Of a stretch of 64,000 nt of DNA, positions 11,075 to 21,714 are shown piece by piece; the first letter of the stretch is position 1, and every line of letters starts with the position of its first letter. The translations under genes were made by a program, and so were the position numbers. Origin of the DNA: Evernia prunastri. Taxonomy: Eukaryota; Ascomycota; Lecanoromycetes; Lecanorales; Parmeliaceae. Under the pieces are notes generated by a model that saw nothing but the letters and a program-made list of their open reading frames with translations, ran no database searches and was not told the DNA's origin. The DNA lies in NCBI GenBank assembly GCA_003184365.1, contig NKYR01000014.1:310001-374000 (forward strand), given 5' to 3'.

Positions 11075-11369
11075 GGTTTAGCGCTGTAGGATATTTCTTT
11101 ATAAGAATATATGCAATAGAGCAACAGATAAATTTACATCGATTTGTATAGTCTCATTTTATTGAGGTGATGCGGTTGGTCAGATCTATTGATAGATTGA
11201 TTACGTAATCTCGCATAGTTGGCCCACTAAGGATCGAACTTCAGGGTAGTATAAATCAATCAATCAATCAATCAATCGTCACTAGTAGATACAAACCGGA
11301 TTCAATAGAGACATGCAGGACCATCGAAACAGTACAGCTAACGCAGCATAAAATTATCTCAGGTAAGGT
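11075..11369 (+). other. Upstream region of the HET gene
   Basis: Noncoding. It contains an (ATCA)n microsatellite of about six units at 11254-11277, roughly 95 bp before the HET-domain start codon. A direct GATCTATTGATAGATTGATT-type repeat lies just before it. No clear TATA box. Confidence 0.5.
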
Positions 11370-13268
11370 ATGCTATACGAGCCACTACCTGATGGACCAT
11401 CTATCCGCCTTCTTAGCCTCTGGCCCGGAAAGTCCAACAATGGTATTGAAGCCAGCCTGACAATTGTCTCGCTTCACGACAATCCCACATATGAAGCTTT
11501 GTCGTATGTCGTGGGCGACACTTCGACCAAGACCCCTGTCACTTGCAACGGAGAGAGTATCGGTATCACCGAGAACCTGCGAGTTGCCTTGCTCCATCTG
11601 CGAAGCGAGAGTAGCGAGCGTGTTCTGTGGGTCGATCAAATATGCATCAATCAAAATAACCCCGAGGAGCGAAACCGGCAGGTTTCCATGATGGGGCAGA
11701 TCTTCCATAAGCCTCTGCGCGTGATCGTGTGGCTTGGGCCCGCTGATGAGTATACACCAGAGGTCTGGCGGTTGTTCAGCGAATTGGCCGCATTGCAAGA
11801 GATTGAAGACCTTCAAAGATATCACATAGACTTGATGGTAAAGCCAAGATCTTCCACAAGCATTTCCAATCCTGAATGCAGCCATCCCTGGGGTGGCCCC
11901 GAACTACCGCAGCGGCTGTCCAATCTGCCTCCTCGCAGTTCTCCGCAATGGAATGCTTTACAGCAAATTCTCTTTCGGCCTTGGTTTGATCGAGTCTGGA
12001 CATTCCAAGAAGGAATTGTTAGCGCGCACTGCAACGTGCACTGTGGATTGCTTGTAATACCCTGGTTGCGACTTTCGGACGCGTGCAAAGCAATCTCAGT
12101 GTTAGGACTTGGTAGGTGGATCGGGAAAGCACAAAGATCCACGGCTTGGTTAGATATTCAGGCGAAGCGTTGGCATTCGCAAAAGCGGTCAACGCTCCAT
12201 TTTCTGCTGATTCAAACAAGGTCTCGCGCTGCGGGTGAACCAAAAGATAGGATATTTGCTATCCGCGCTCTCGTCAAGGAGTCATGTGCTGTTTTGATAA
12301 AGGTGGAGTACCAAAGAGCGCTTCAGGACATATATTCAGATGCAGTCAGGATTTGCATCAGTCAGGACAATTGCCTATCAATACTTTCTTGCGTGGAAGT
12401 AAGACGGACTGATGAGAGCGCCAGGTTGATGCCTTCTTGGGTGCCGGATTGGCGATTCAAGACTTCCGTCTTCGTAGACCTTGGACTTCGCACTGTCGCA
12501 GGTACTAGCTATTTCAACACTGCGGGCAAAAGCGTCCCATACATACTATCAGCTCCGAATCCGAGAGCCTTGACTCTGAGAGGCTTCAAGGTTGCATCGA
12601 TTCATTCATGTATAGACATGAATGAGAAGCTACGGCTCAATGAGGAGTGTCTCGAAGATCGCGAAGTCACTTGCAAGTGTGGGCGTTGGGATCCTGGCCA
12701 GTGGAGGAACATGTACAGGACAGCAGCAGAGTCTATCCGATTTCCCGCCCAGTGTATCAGAAAATATGAGAAGCTCGACTCTACGATTAGTTGTGTAGGG
12801 AGTGCTCAGATCCAGGAGGGTTCCGACGACACTGAAGCTATCGAGATGGCGTTCAGACGCACAGTCACTGCAGACCTCCTGCCCAGAGCTTCTGGCAGAC
12901 TAAGTGACAATGAGGCCAAGGAATTTTACCCACTGAGTGCGTGGTGGGACAGCAAACGCGTCGACGACAGCGCCGTCACGCAAGTGATGCTTGAACACGA
13001 CACCTGTGTGAAAGATACCATGTTCAATCGCAACTTCTTCATCGCTAGCGAAGGCCAAGATCGATACATGGGCATAGCACTTGGCACCATGAAAGAGGGA
13101 GACTGCGTTTGCGTTCTCTTAGGCGGCGACACTCCTTTTCTCTTACGACGCAATGGTGATGTGTGGAAGTTCGTTGCCGAAGCTTACGTCTACGGAATCA
13201 TGGATGGTGAAGCCATGGAACGAACACGAGAAGACGGATTCGAGTACGAGGATTTCATGCTAGTCTAA
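11370..13268 (+). CDS. HET-domain (heterokaryon incompatibility) protein
   Basis: Single-exon gene of 632 codons. The N-terminal 230 residues form a HET domain: YEALSYVVGD (consensus YxALSYxWGD; here V replaces W) near residue 39, ITENLRVALLHLR, then LWVDQICINQNNPEERNRQV near 90-109 and VIVWLG. The C-terminal half (about 250-632) has no recognised domain. Its last part (FIASEGQDRYMGIALGTMKE, then GDCVCVLLGG) resembles the usual C-terminal barrel-like tail of HET proteins, where the text commonly reads GD.VC.L.G...P..LR. HET proteins can trigger incompatibility-type cell death after non-self recognition in fungi; which partner this one would sense is unknown. The gene sits between retrotransposon debris and a pair of unrecognised membrane proteins, a typical fast-evolving setting. 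Confidence 0.9.
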   Translation: MLYEPLPDGPSIRLLSLWPGKSNNGIEASLTIVSLHDNPTYEALSYVVGDTSTKTPVTCNGESIGITENLRVALLHLRSESSERVLWVDQICINQNNPEERNRQVSMMGQIFHKPLRVIVWLGPADEYTPEVWRLFSELAALQEIEDLQRYHIDLMVKPRSSTSISNPECSHPWGGPELPQRLSNLPPRSSPQWNALQQILFRPWFDRVWTFQEGIVSAHCNVHCGLLVIPWLRLSDACKAISVLGLGRWIGKAQRSTAWLDIQAKRWHSQKRSTLHFLLIQTRSRAAGEPKDRIFAIRALVKESCAVLIKVEYQRALQDIYSDAVRICISQDNCLSILSCVEVRRTDESARLMPSWVPDWRFKTSVFVDLGLRTVAGTSYFNTAGKSVPYILSAPNPRALTLRGFKVASIHSCIDMNEKLRLNEECLEDREVTCKCGRWDPGQWRNMYRTAAESIRFPAQCIRKYEKLDSTISCVGSAQIQEGSDDTEAIEMAFRRTVTADLLPRASGRLSDNEAKEFYPLSAWWDSKRVDDSAVTQVMLEHDTCVKDTMFNRNFFIASEGQDRYMGIALGTMKEGDCVCVLLGGDTPFLLRRNGDVWKFVAEAYVYGIMDGEAMERTREDGFEYEDFMLV

Positions 13269-13903
13269 GGGATTTCTCTCCTAACGATATCATCCGAATC
13301 TTGTGCATAGGTGTCAGATCGACGGACTTCGGACAATGTATGACCTGTCTTAAGCCACAAAGGTGACCACGTCTCAAGCTGAGTGGATTTTTGACTAAGC
13401 TTAGTGAGCTTATCACGTAAGATTTCTGGGACAATGCTTTAGATCTTGCTTTTGCTACCTTTGATGTGATAGTACCATGCGCTTTGCTCTAAGAGGCTTG
13501 GAGATACTTGAAGCATTTATGAGGATTGCTTGTACCGCCTAAAAGACGAATTTCTCTCACGAGAGATTAGGAAGTGGAGATCGGACAGGCATATGGTCCA
13601 CGCGTTCTATATGTAAGGTGACTGCGTTATTAGGAAACAAATTTGGTCAATGAAAAGCCTCAAAATAGCTCTGTACTATACGCTTACATCTCATTATGAA
13701 AATCCATGATTTGCGGTACCGGGCGCGCTCAAGCAGCTTGTCTCGAGTCTTCTCAAAGCATACAGTAATGGACAGACTACAGACGATCCAGTATAATAGA
13801 TTAGTGTTCGCGCCGTGCCAGGCTTTTTCCAAATCTCAAAAACCGATGACGGTGATAAGCACTCAATGAAATGCTTAGGAGCATCTAGGCGACCTCGATT
13901 CAT
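13269..13903. other. Intergenic region between HET gene and membrane protein A
   Basis: Convergent intergenic stretch of 635 bp. It contains TAAG/AGACG-type short words but no open frame that looks coding; nothing else seen. Confidence 0.6.
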
Positions 13904-15091
13904 TCATCCATTCCTTAACTCTCGGGCATCGACGGTAGTCGCAGCAGATTTCTCATCATTGAACGTCGAACCATCCAATGAAGGTACATTGGGAGTCTCC
14001 CTGTCTGTCGGACTGCCTTCAAAGACGTCGATTACTTTACCGTCGACCGCTTTGTAGGTACGGTATTCACTCCACCATTTCTGGTTCCGCCTTTGGGGGA
14101 AAAGCGCCCAGTCTATCATCGTGTCTTCCTCTTCCTTATTCAACTTCAGCATGGCATACGCTTCACCCCGTCTTCCATGCCGATTAGGATGCTCAGACCT
14201 GACCACTTGTAGAGTATTCCCTACCCCATCGCCCACGGTCCCAATTCCGAAGGCCGTCAAGGCAGTAGCGGAAACGGTAACGATTATGATGGCGACTTGG
14301 ACGACCAAGACAGCTTGTCCGATGGTAACAACAAGACCAACGAAAGCAAACCATCCGATAGCTCTTACGATAGCGTAATACGTGGGATGCGCGATCTTGG
14401 GCGTAGTCAGAAAGCAGTTTATGACGACGTTGCGAGGCGCGACGACAGTGGTAGCCTTTCCGTTTGCAAGAACAGTAAAGGTTCTAACGAGATCATTCGA
14501 GTGAATCGAGGTATCAGCAGCCGCTCGATCAATAGCGTCCCGGTTTTGCGCTACGAGATATGCCCGGACGATGATTCCAACGTCCATACAAAGCGCAGAT
14601 GCCAAGCCATAATAATCGCCGACAAGCGAAGCCAGGGCCAAGATGCACGCGTGAACAACAATTGCAATCGCCAGGGCTCGATGTCCAAGAGGACGCGGGT
14701 GAGAGCGCGTGCTCCATTCAAAGAGAGTTGTATTCTGGGATGGACGTTGAGCGAGAAGCCACCGGCTGAACCAGCCTGCCAATGTGGTCGATTGAATGGC
14801 GTCGGAGATGTTGTACAGAGTATAACCGTGCAGTGGATCCACAAATGTATTCGATGGTACGACGTTTCCACCGAGTAAAGGCAGCCATGATACCCAGGTG
14901 TTGACGGAGAGCGAACCAATCTCACGGGACATTTCGTCAGCACCCAACATGGTGAGAAGGCCGAGGGCATCGAGACGAAATGGTGACCATGATCTTAGAT
15001 GCTTGAGAGGCGCGGTCATTGCGAAGTCTGCTGTGAAGGGTCTCACGAAGAGGTCCGGAGAGGGCGCCTTGAACGAAAAGAGGGAAGGCAT
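13904..15091 (-). CDS. Unrecognised multi-pass membrane protein A (paralogue of 17951-19027)
   Basis: Single-exon frame of 395 codons. I do not recognise the family. Visible order: N-terminal FRLDALGLLTMLGADEM (about 38-54); LPLLGGNVV; GYTLYNISDAIQSTTLAGWF (about 89-108); a hydrophobic span ALAIAIVVHACILALASLVG; SALCMDVGIIVRAYLVAQN; two further hydrophobic helices at about 243-290 (IGWFAFVGLVVTIGQAVLVV onward); then a soluble C-terminus with YAMLKLNKEEEDTMIDW and PQRRNQKWWSEY. The same blocks occur in the same order in the plus-strand gene at 17951. An alternative start at residue 25 (MTAPLKHLRSW) fits the paralogue's N-terminus better. Function unknown; three to four membrane segments by eye. 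Confidence 0.7.
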   Translation of the reverse strand: MPSLFSFKAPSPDLFVRPFTADFAMTAPLKHLRSWSPFRLDALGLLTMLGADEMSREIGSLSVNTWVSWLPLLGGNVVPSNTFVDPLHGYTLYNISDAIQSTTLAGWFSRWLLAQRPSQNTTLFEWSTRSHPRPLGHRALAIAIVVHACILALASLVGDYYGLASALCMDVGIIVRAYLVAQNRDAIDRAAADTSIHSNDLVRTFTVLANGKATTVVAPRNVVINCFLTTPKIAHPTYYAIVRAIGWFAFVGLVVTIGQAVLVVQVAIIIVTVSATALTAFGIGTVGDGVGNTLQVVRSEHPNRHGRRGEAYAMLKLNKEEEDTMIDWALFPQRRNQKWWSEYRTYKAVDGKVIDVFEGSPTDRETPNVPSLDGSTFNDEKSAATTVDARELRNG

Positions 15092-17950
15092 CGTGGGTGA
15101 TATTCATGGGCGGAAATGCTGATACGTAGATGTGCATATAAGTTGGAGTGGTGGAGGGTGGAAGATTGGTGAGGCTGGCGGAGCAGACTGGGTGTGCATT
15201 GGGCATTGTGAGAATGCTGAGTGGGGGATCTGCATCCTGCATGCATTTCAAATGACACAATCGGGATCACTTAACTAATAAGTTGCCCCACCGCAGGTGC
15301 GGGGCAACACCGGCAAGACAATCGGCCTTTCAATGCGCCAATGTGGCCACTAACCATGCAGTGCAGTGTGCTTGCAGCAAAATACTTACGGATGATTCGA
15401 GCAAATGCTTCATGGAAGCGGGTTCGAAGCCGAACTACAGGGTGTCTTCGGGTGAAAAGTGTCGCACAGGAAACGGATCCGAGGCCAATACTCTGCTGAC
15501 TGTGTTTGAAAGGGAGACACTGAAGGATGAGAAAGAGAGGGAGGTGAGGACGGCCTTACGGTACTATGAAGTGGGGCTGGACAGCACTCGGCAGCGGAAG
15601 AACATACGAGTCAAGACAGATCGAAGCAACTATGATCATTGGTGATCGTACCCATTTCAGCGAGGAAATCAATGTGTGGTACGAAAGAAATCAATTCCAA
15701 ACAGCACATTTACCTGCAAGCATTCTTCGTCTTTTTTTTTTTGTTGCTGTGCACGCTCACACTCTCTTTCATGGACGCCTAAGGCCTATGCGAAGCATTC
15801 CAGGACACCTTCATAGAAATTAAAGATGGTCATCACCGACGGGCGTAAAGGCATACGTTAGGACTTTGAAGAGCCTGCTGCGAATTGATGCCAATCTGCG
15901 CCATCAAATTCCACCCGATCAGCGAAATGAGTTTTGGGAATATGGACACAGAATAGAGGTCCAGTACATAAGAAGCTAAGCGGGAAGCGACCCGATGCTG
16001 CGGTTTCGCTACACGTAATCCGCATGCATACGAAGGGCGAGGACAATATCGGATCCCTGCCCCTCTGATTGCCAGGCTGGATCTCAATCTTCTTCGATTC
16101 CATGGTAGATTGGTCATGGTAGAGAACCCTGGATCTGATGACCTGTTACATACCTCAGCTCTTTGTCTGACGTGTTGTAGGATACAGATGACTTAGTCAG
16201 CGTTACCGCTACTCGTATCAGTACTTCTACAAGGCTTTCAGAGAGGCCATGCTTATCGTCAAGGCGTTCGACGAAATATATATAGGGGTTAGTTGTCTCT
16301 GCGTCATACAGGACTCGCCCAACCCATCTGCTAAGTCCCATGTCATCGACGCCAATGCATTTTGCAATTTCCCAGCTACTGGCGCCGTCGATGGCAAAGA
16401 TGGATAATTCTTCGACCATTCCCCGCTACTTGTCCAATTCTTTGGGGACAAGGTTGCCCACGACGGCATTGAACGGCATTGAAGACTTTGCTCGCAGGAC
16501 TTCTCTCTTGTGTAGATTGAGATATCTCGGCGAAGAATATTGATAACCAACCATCGAATAATTTACTATTGACTCTTAAAGGGGCTCCTGTCCAGAGAGG
16601 CAACCCACTTCGGTCAACGGCAAACTCTCTGGGAACGTCAAGAGAGACCGACTTGCGAGACCTTGCTCCGTGGCACTGCCCCTCAATCTTATCAATTGTA
16701 CGAGACTATCAATAAAGCGCTTGAACTCGACATTGTAGGAGCCCGGGGTAGGGAAAGTAGTGCTGAACGCCTTACCAGCTGTGGAATTTGATGGTCCAGG
16801 CCTATACCCTGGCAAATTATAGAATGGAAGACGATGGGCAAGTGGCGATATTGGGTCTGGTAGAGCACATTCCAGGCCCCCTGGATCAGAGAGACTTTGC
16901 TGGTCTCTGTGAGAAATTTTTGGCAGACCAGCTTTTTGGTCACTAACTGATAGCGAGGGCATTTAAGACCACGACAGCAACTCGCTCTAAGCTGCTCGTG
17001 GGCTTCTTTTGTCGATCCTCTCACAAACTCCTGTCCCATTAGATGTAACGAGCGACAGTGCACTGATCCAGACCGTTGATCTGGATGTCCAGACGATCGA
17101 CCTTGAACCAGGTGACTAGCGGCTCACTACCTCTTCCAGGATCATCAGTATGGGGGAAGGATATGGGAAGAGACTTCGTATTATGGTGAGTCGGGCCTAA
17201 TAACCGCTCCATATATGACAAAAGAAAACTTGAGCGGGTATAGTATGTTCCAAATCTTGATGTATCAGATGCTCTCCGTTTACATCCTGCCCGTGAGAAA
17301 CATACCGTATGGAATTAAAGGAGGTATACCAGCAAGGGGATTGCTCAAGCAACTGACTGGACTGTGTATTCGGGAACGTCAGCGCGTGGGAACATCGCAA
17401 GTCAAAGATCCGTCAGTGGTGATTCCGAACGCATTTACGCACTACATTCCGCTTGTAAATGATGATCGGTTGAACGCAGACTATATATAATCAGATTGAT
17501 TCTCGTGAGACGGAAAGACATTAGATGCCTTGAAGATCGTATAGACGCAGTCTGTAAAGATGCCACCTAAGCTGATCCCAATCGGGACTAGCATACTTAC
17601 CGTTACTTACTCATTCAAAGGCTAAAGTGCAGTCGTATTCTGAGGCCGCATTGAACCGGGCGTTTCACCGCCGTGATGCACGTCTCGGACCGGCCGAAGT
17701 CGAGGGATTTAAGCGGATCTGACGTTGCTGCTTATGAGAAAGCTTGCGCAGCAGTGACTATGAAGTTCGGCTCCTACAGCCAAGATATTATGAGGGAACC
17801 ATCCCAATCTAATGAGAGTTTCAGACCCCACGCTTGAGATCTGGCTGAACGCGCCGCTCGGGCACCGCCTCAATATTGCTGTAAATAAAGTGGCGGCCAT
17901 ACATCTCGCACTTTTCTTCTCCTCATTATGAATATATTCCTTTCCCCGTT
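15092..17950. other. Long gap between the two membrane-protein paralogues
   Basis: 2.86 kb without a convincing complete gene. Weak minus-strand coding-like fragments lie at 17063-16576 (FKRFIDSLVQLIRLRGSATE) and 16419-16114 (YIYFVERLDDKHGLSESLVE, then VLIRVAVTLTKS), broken by frame changes. They may be a decayed or multi-exon gene that I cannot assemble. The rest shows no structure. Confidence 0.4.
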
Positions 17951-19027
17951 GTGAACCCGCACCACATGATCGCCCTCCATCAAGTCAAAAACTGGGCTCC
18001 GTTCAAGATCGATGCCCTGGGTCTGGTCACCATCCTCGGGGCGGGCCAAGTAGACCAAGCAGTCGGCCGCCTCTCGCGAAACCGTTTCATTGACCATCTT
18101 CCTTTCTTGGCCCTCAATGTGATTGCAGGCGATGATATTAACCAACCCCAGCCGGGTTACGCAGTGTACAATTTCACCGATGCTGTTGTCACATCACAGC
18201 TGGCACCGTGGTTTACAAGGTGGTTGGCTGCGCAGGACATCACGCAATGCTCGTCCATTATACATCTCGCTTATGATGTCCAAGGGGCGTCTTTCTCACG
18301 CTGGGACAATACACTTTCGATCATTATCTCGAGCGTGGTGCTGGTATCTATGGTGCTTCTTGCCGGCCTGACGGAGGACTGGTGGGCATTTGCAAACGTC
18401 GTCTCACTCATCGTCTCGGTTATATGCCGACAATACATTCTCCACGAGTTATTACATTCAATCGACACGTCAGCCGTAACCGTACCCGAACATGATCCAA
18501 TGCGGGCGATTGTGAAATGCCTTGTCCAATTTCCCGATGGCAAGGCCCTAACGCTCTTCACGTCTCGAGGTATCTTGATGAAGGTGCTTCTTCCTCGACC
18601 GACACCCTTAAATTTTCGACGCTATCACCTAGCTCGATACATAGCATGGCTAGGCTTTGGATCTCATGTCATCACTCTTGGTATGAGTGCACTCGTGAGC
18701 CAGCTTGCGACTGTTGTGGTCCTACTGCTCTCAACGACACTGCTAGTTTTTCGCGTCTTCGCTATTGAAGGTCGTATTGGCCCAAAGATAAGGGCCCAAC
18801 GGTTCGATGAGAAAGATGGGCACGGATCTTACAGTCGTGCTTATCTACGAATGAAATTGACGGAAAACGAAGAGAGTCTTCTGGTTGCTTGGAATTTGGC
18901 TCCTCAACGAACCAACATCGACTGGTGGAACAAATATAGCGCTGGGCTAGCAAACTCTGATGATACGCAGTTACGTAAATTCATTGACGCTGTTCTGCCA
19001 AAACCGGAAGCAGCGGCGTGGCAATGA
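17951..19027 (+). CDS. Unrecognised multi-pass membrane protein B (paralogue of 13904-15091)
   Basis: Single-exon frame of 358 codons. It shares ordered blocks with the minus-strand gene at 13904-15091: FKIDALGLVTILGAGQV against FRLDALGLLTMLGADEM; HLPFLALNVI against WLPLLGGNVV; GYAVYNFTDAVVTSQLAPWF against GYTLYNISDAIQSTTLAGWF; RWLAAQ against RWLLAQ; and a C-terminal AYLRMKLTENEESLLVAW followed by APQRTNIDWWNKY. Hydrophobic spans: about 121-140 (IIISSVVLVSMVLLAGL), 146-160, and a pair at about 228-265. Several short conserved WW/W positions stand in the soluble tail. Family unknown. It is less acidic than protein A and lacks its last 30 residues. Confidence 0.7.
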   Translation: MNPHHMIALHQVKNWAPFKIDALGLVTILGAGQVDQAVGRLSRNRFIDHLPFLALNVIAGDDINQPQPGYAVYNFTDAVVTSQLAPWFTRWLAAQDITQCSSIIHLAYDVQGASFSRWDNTLSIIISSVVLVSMVLLAGLTEDWWAFANVVSLIVSVICRQYILHELLHSIDTSAVTVPEHDPMRAIVKCLVQFPDGKALTLFTSRGILMKVLLPRPTPLNFRRYHLARYIAWLGFGSHVITLGMSALVSQLATVVVLLLSTTLLVFRVFAIEGRIGPKIRAQRFDEKDGHGSYSRAYLRMKLTENEESLLVAWNLAPQRTNIDWWNKYSAGLANSDDTQLRKFIDAVLPKPEAAAWQ

Positions 19028-21414
19028 ATTGCTGATGGGCTATGGCAAGAATCCGAAGAGCATTGGGAGTCAAGAGTCAAGATACATTTTTTTGAGTCGA
19101 AACACCTTTTTGCGAGGGACGACTTATTGTCTCTACTTTTGTCAGAGGGGTGACGATGCGTTCGACCATGACTCAGATCTCAAAGCCTAGACTTGGGTCA
19201 ACAAACAAATTCGCGTTGGCGTTATTACTGTTCTGCAAACCTGACGACTCCCAGCCACGTCGGGCTTCTGTCTTCCATTCATCAACTAAAATCATCGCTA
19301 GTCATGTCCAGCGAGGTCTCTTTCCTTGACTCTCGCGTCCGATCTGTTCTCAACACCCTCTGTCCCATGATCTGCGGGCAGTTGACTTTCCTGCGGACAT
19401 CGCCACTTGCTCACACACGCGTCACATGTTCAAGAGCAGAGCAGGTAGACACAGTGAAGAAGTGCAAAGATAAAGCAATATATGGCAACGAGGCAGAAGG
19501 CATCGAAGGTAGACTTGCACTTTCCCATTATAATAAACCAAAAAGGATACGCTCGGTACGTACTTACAAACGACCTCACCTCCAAATACACTCTAGGAAT
19601 TTATCAAGCTCGACGCAGTCCAATGGCGCCAGTGACTGTGAAACCGGACTGCCATGACGTTAGCGAGACCTAACCTCGTCGGTTCTATATGACGACCATC
19701 CCAAAATTGCCTATACCTTCTCCCTTATCAGAGCCATGGCTTTGGTATATAAGGACTAGAGTGGTCTTCTATATGAATGCTGTCCTCTTTATATTTCTGC
19801 ATGTTATAAGTTTGAGATACATTGTCTTTGATAACGCTTGTTCTTCTCAGCCTCTCTTGTGATATAGTTTTCTACGCACGAAATTGTGCGTGTCACTGAT
19901 ACGACACGGGTAGCCCAGATCGAGACAGACTATTACTAAAGTAGATGAATCGAAGCGAGAGGCTGAATCGCGCGTTAAGATCTTTAGTGTAACGGGGCCA
20001 TCAGCCATCTTATGGTTGATGGGGACAATGATTGACTAGCTACATGAATGCAATCGCGAATATGATGATGAAACGTGCATATCCATGGAGTGCATGGAAG
20101 CCACTAGGTACGTAAGCAAGTACGCTGACACCAGACAAATCCTGGGGGCCCGAATTCGATTCCGGCCTAAGCACCACAGAATAATACCACAAGATCAGCT
20201 GAGACGACAGCCCTCGCCCCACTGCTTTCGCCCCAATGTGATTATGTTGGACCACCTGCGGTCTTGGACAGGCCATCTGCGGCTGATAGGCGAGACCCTA
20301 AAAAGCTCACGACTTGCGGGAAGGAGACAGAAAACCCCAGGACAGCGCTGTGAGCCACGCGGGCCACTCAGTTTGGAAATCATTCCTTGGGTTCTTTGGA
20401 ACGGTCCTGGGCGACTGAATCCGTGCCTTCCGAGTCACGAAGCCGCTTGGCATTTCAGCAGAGATCGACTCCCTGCACCACCACCTCTTTTTGGCTGTGA
20501 CCTGTTGGAATTTGGTCGTGAGTGATTGATTACTTTTCCATGGAGTAGTGTGAAGGCTACTTATATGCCTGAGAAGCATGCTATTTTGTCACATGAGGGG
20601 GTATCAACACAGGGGTGCTGCATCACTTCCAACATGACCACTTGACGGCAACGACAACGAGCCACATAAACTTAATGCAGCCATGTCCAGGTCACACCTC
20701 CCAGCCATAATGCACCAGGCGTGATTTATGGATTCGCGAAGCAGATGGACACTCTACTGCATGATGAATACGTTTCAGGATTGTGGCGTGTGGAAGAGTT
20801 TACTCTGATGAACGGGTGGGATTCCGGATGAAGAATAGATACCCATTGGGGCATGCCGTACGTAGAAAGGGAGAGTAATGGCAATGACCGTATACCGTGA
20901 TCAGATAACCGAATACGAACGAGATATGCCATAGTGACCGTAACGTAAGTTCAAACGAAATTTTTCCGGCTCCTGCTCAGGAAGGGTTGCAAGTCTCCTC
21001 GGCACTGGAGCTCTTAGCACCATCTATCGACCAACTGAGTGTGAAACAACGGACAATGAACGGTTTATCATATGCAGCTCGTGCGCTGGAAATCTTCGGG
21101 GTTGAGAATATGCAGTGAGACGGCTGCTCGCGCCTCAAAGAAAATCATCCCCGAGGCTGGCTCTCTTGTACCATGATCGATACTTTGGATAGGCTTTCGC
21201 AAACCGAACCAATCTGTCCTATTGAGTATCGTGAATACCTGTTGAGCGAGATGAAGTCGCGCGTACATGGCACAGCTTGCACTGCCTCGGTATTCCTCCG
21301 TCGACATTTCCAGACGCCTCCCTCCCTGCACAACTCTATCTTCTCGACCGATCTTTCTCAAGGCCAGCTTTTTATACTCGAAGAAAACTTCCTCTATCCA
21401 TACCGTCCTTGAAA
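19028..21414. other. Intergenic region, no gene recognised
   Basis: 2.4 kb. Open frames here are short, overlapping and lack family motifs. Around 19670-20040 the sequence is AT-rich. Nothing further supported. Confidence 0.5.
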
Positions 21415-21714
21415 ATGCATATCTCTTTGACGTTCATAACTTTAACCGCCGTATACTACGTGCCGCGAGTATTCTCCGGTGATGAATGTTTCAACATGGA
21501 TCAGGTTCAAGTCAGCATCGATAGAACGGGAGCCGATTATTGGTGCATACCATTTAAAAAGCTAGGGCTAGGGCTACGAGGACCATCTTGGCACAGGTCC
21601 CGACCAATCCGTTCGACGTTCATGCACGGCTCCGAGTCATCAAAACTTTCAGTCGGTGTCAGCACTTCGCATATGCACGCGAGGAGATTGGCCCTAATGG
21701 AGATGAACACGTAG
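21415..21714 (+). CDS. Possible small secreted protein (99 aa)
   Basis: Frame starting MHISLTFITLTAVYYVPRVF looks like a short n-region plus hydrophobic core of a signal peptide, followed by SGDECFNMDQVQVSIDRTGA and YWCIPFKKLGLG. Two cysteines lie in the mature part. A TATA-like TTTTTATACT lies about 45 bp upstream, and the start context is GAAAATGC. No homologue recognised. The C-terminal half is basic and ordinary in composition, so the true gene could be shorter or spliced, or this could be a chance frame. Confidence 0.3.
   Translation: MHISLTFITLTAVYYVPRVFSGDECFNMDQVQVSIDRTGADYWCIPFKKLGLGLRGPSWHRSRPIRSTFMHGSESSKLSVGVSTSHMHARRLALMEMNT

Noticed and set aside
19193..19657. 154-codon plus-strand frame
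   Set aside because: No motif, no compositional signal, and overlapping alternative frames; not enough to call a gene.
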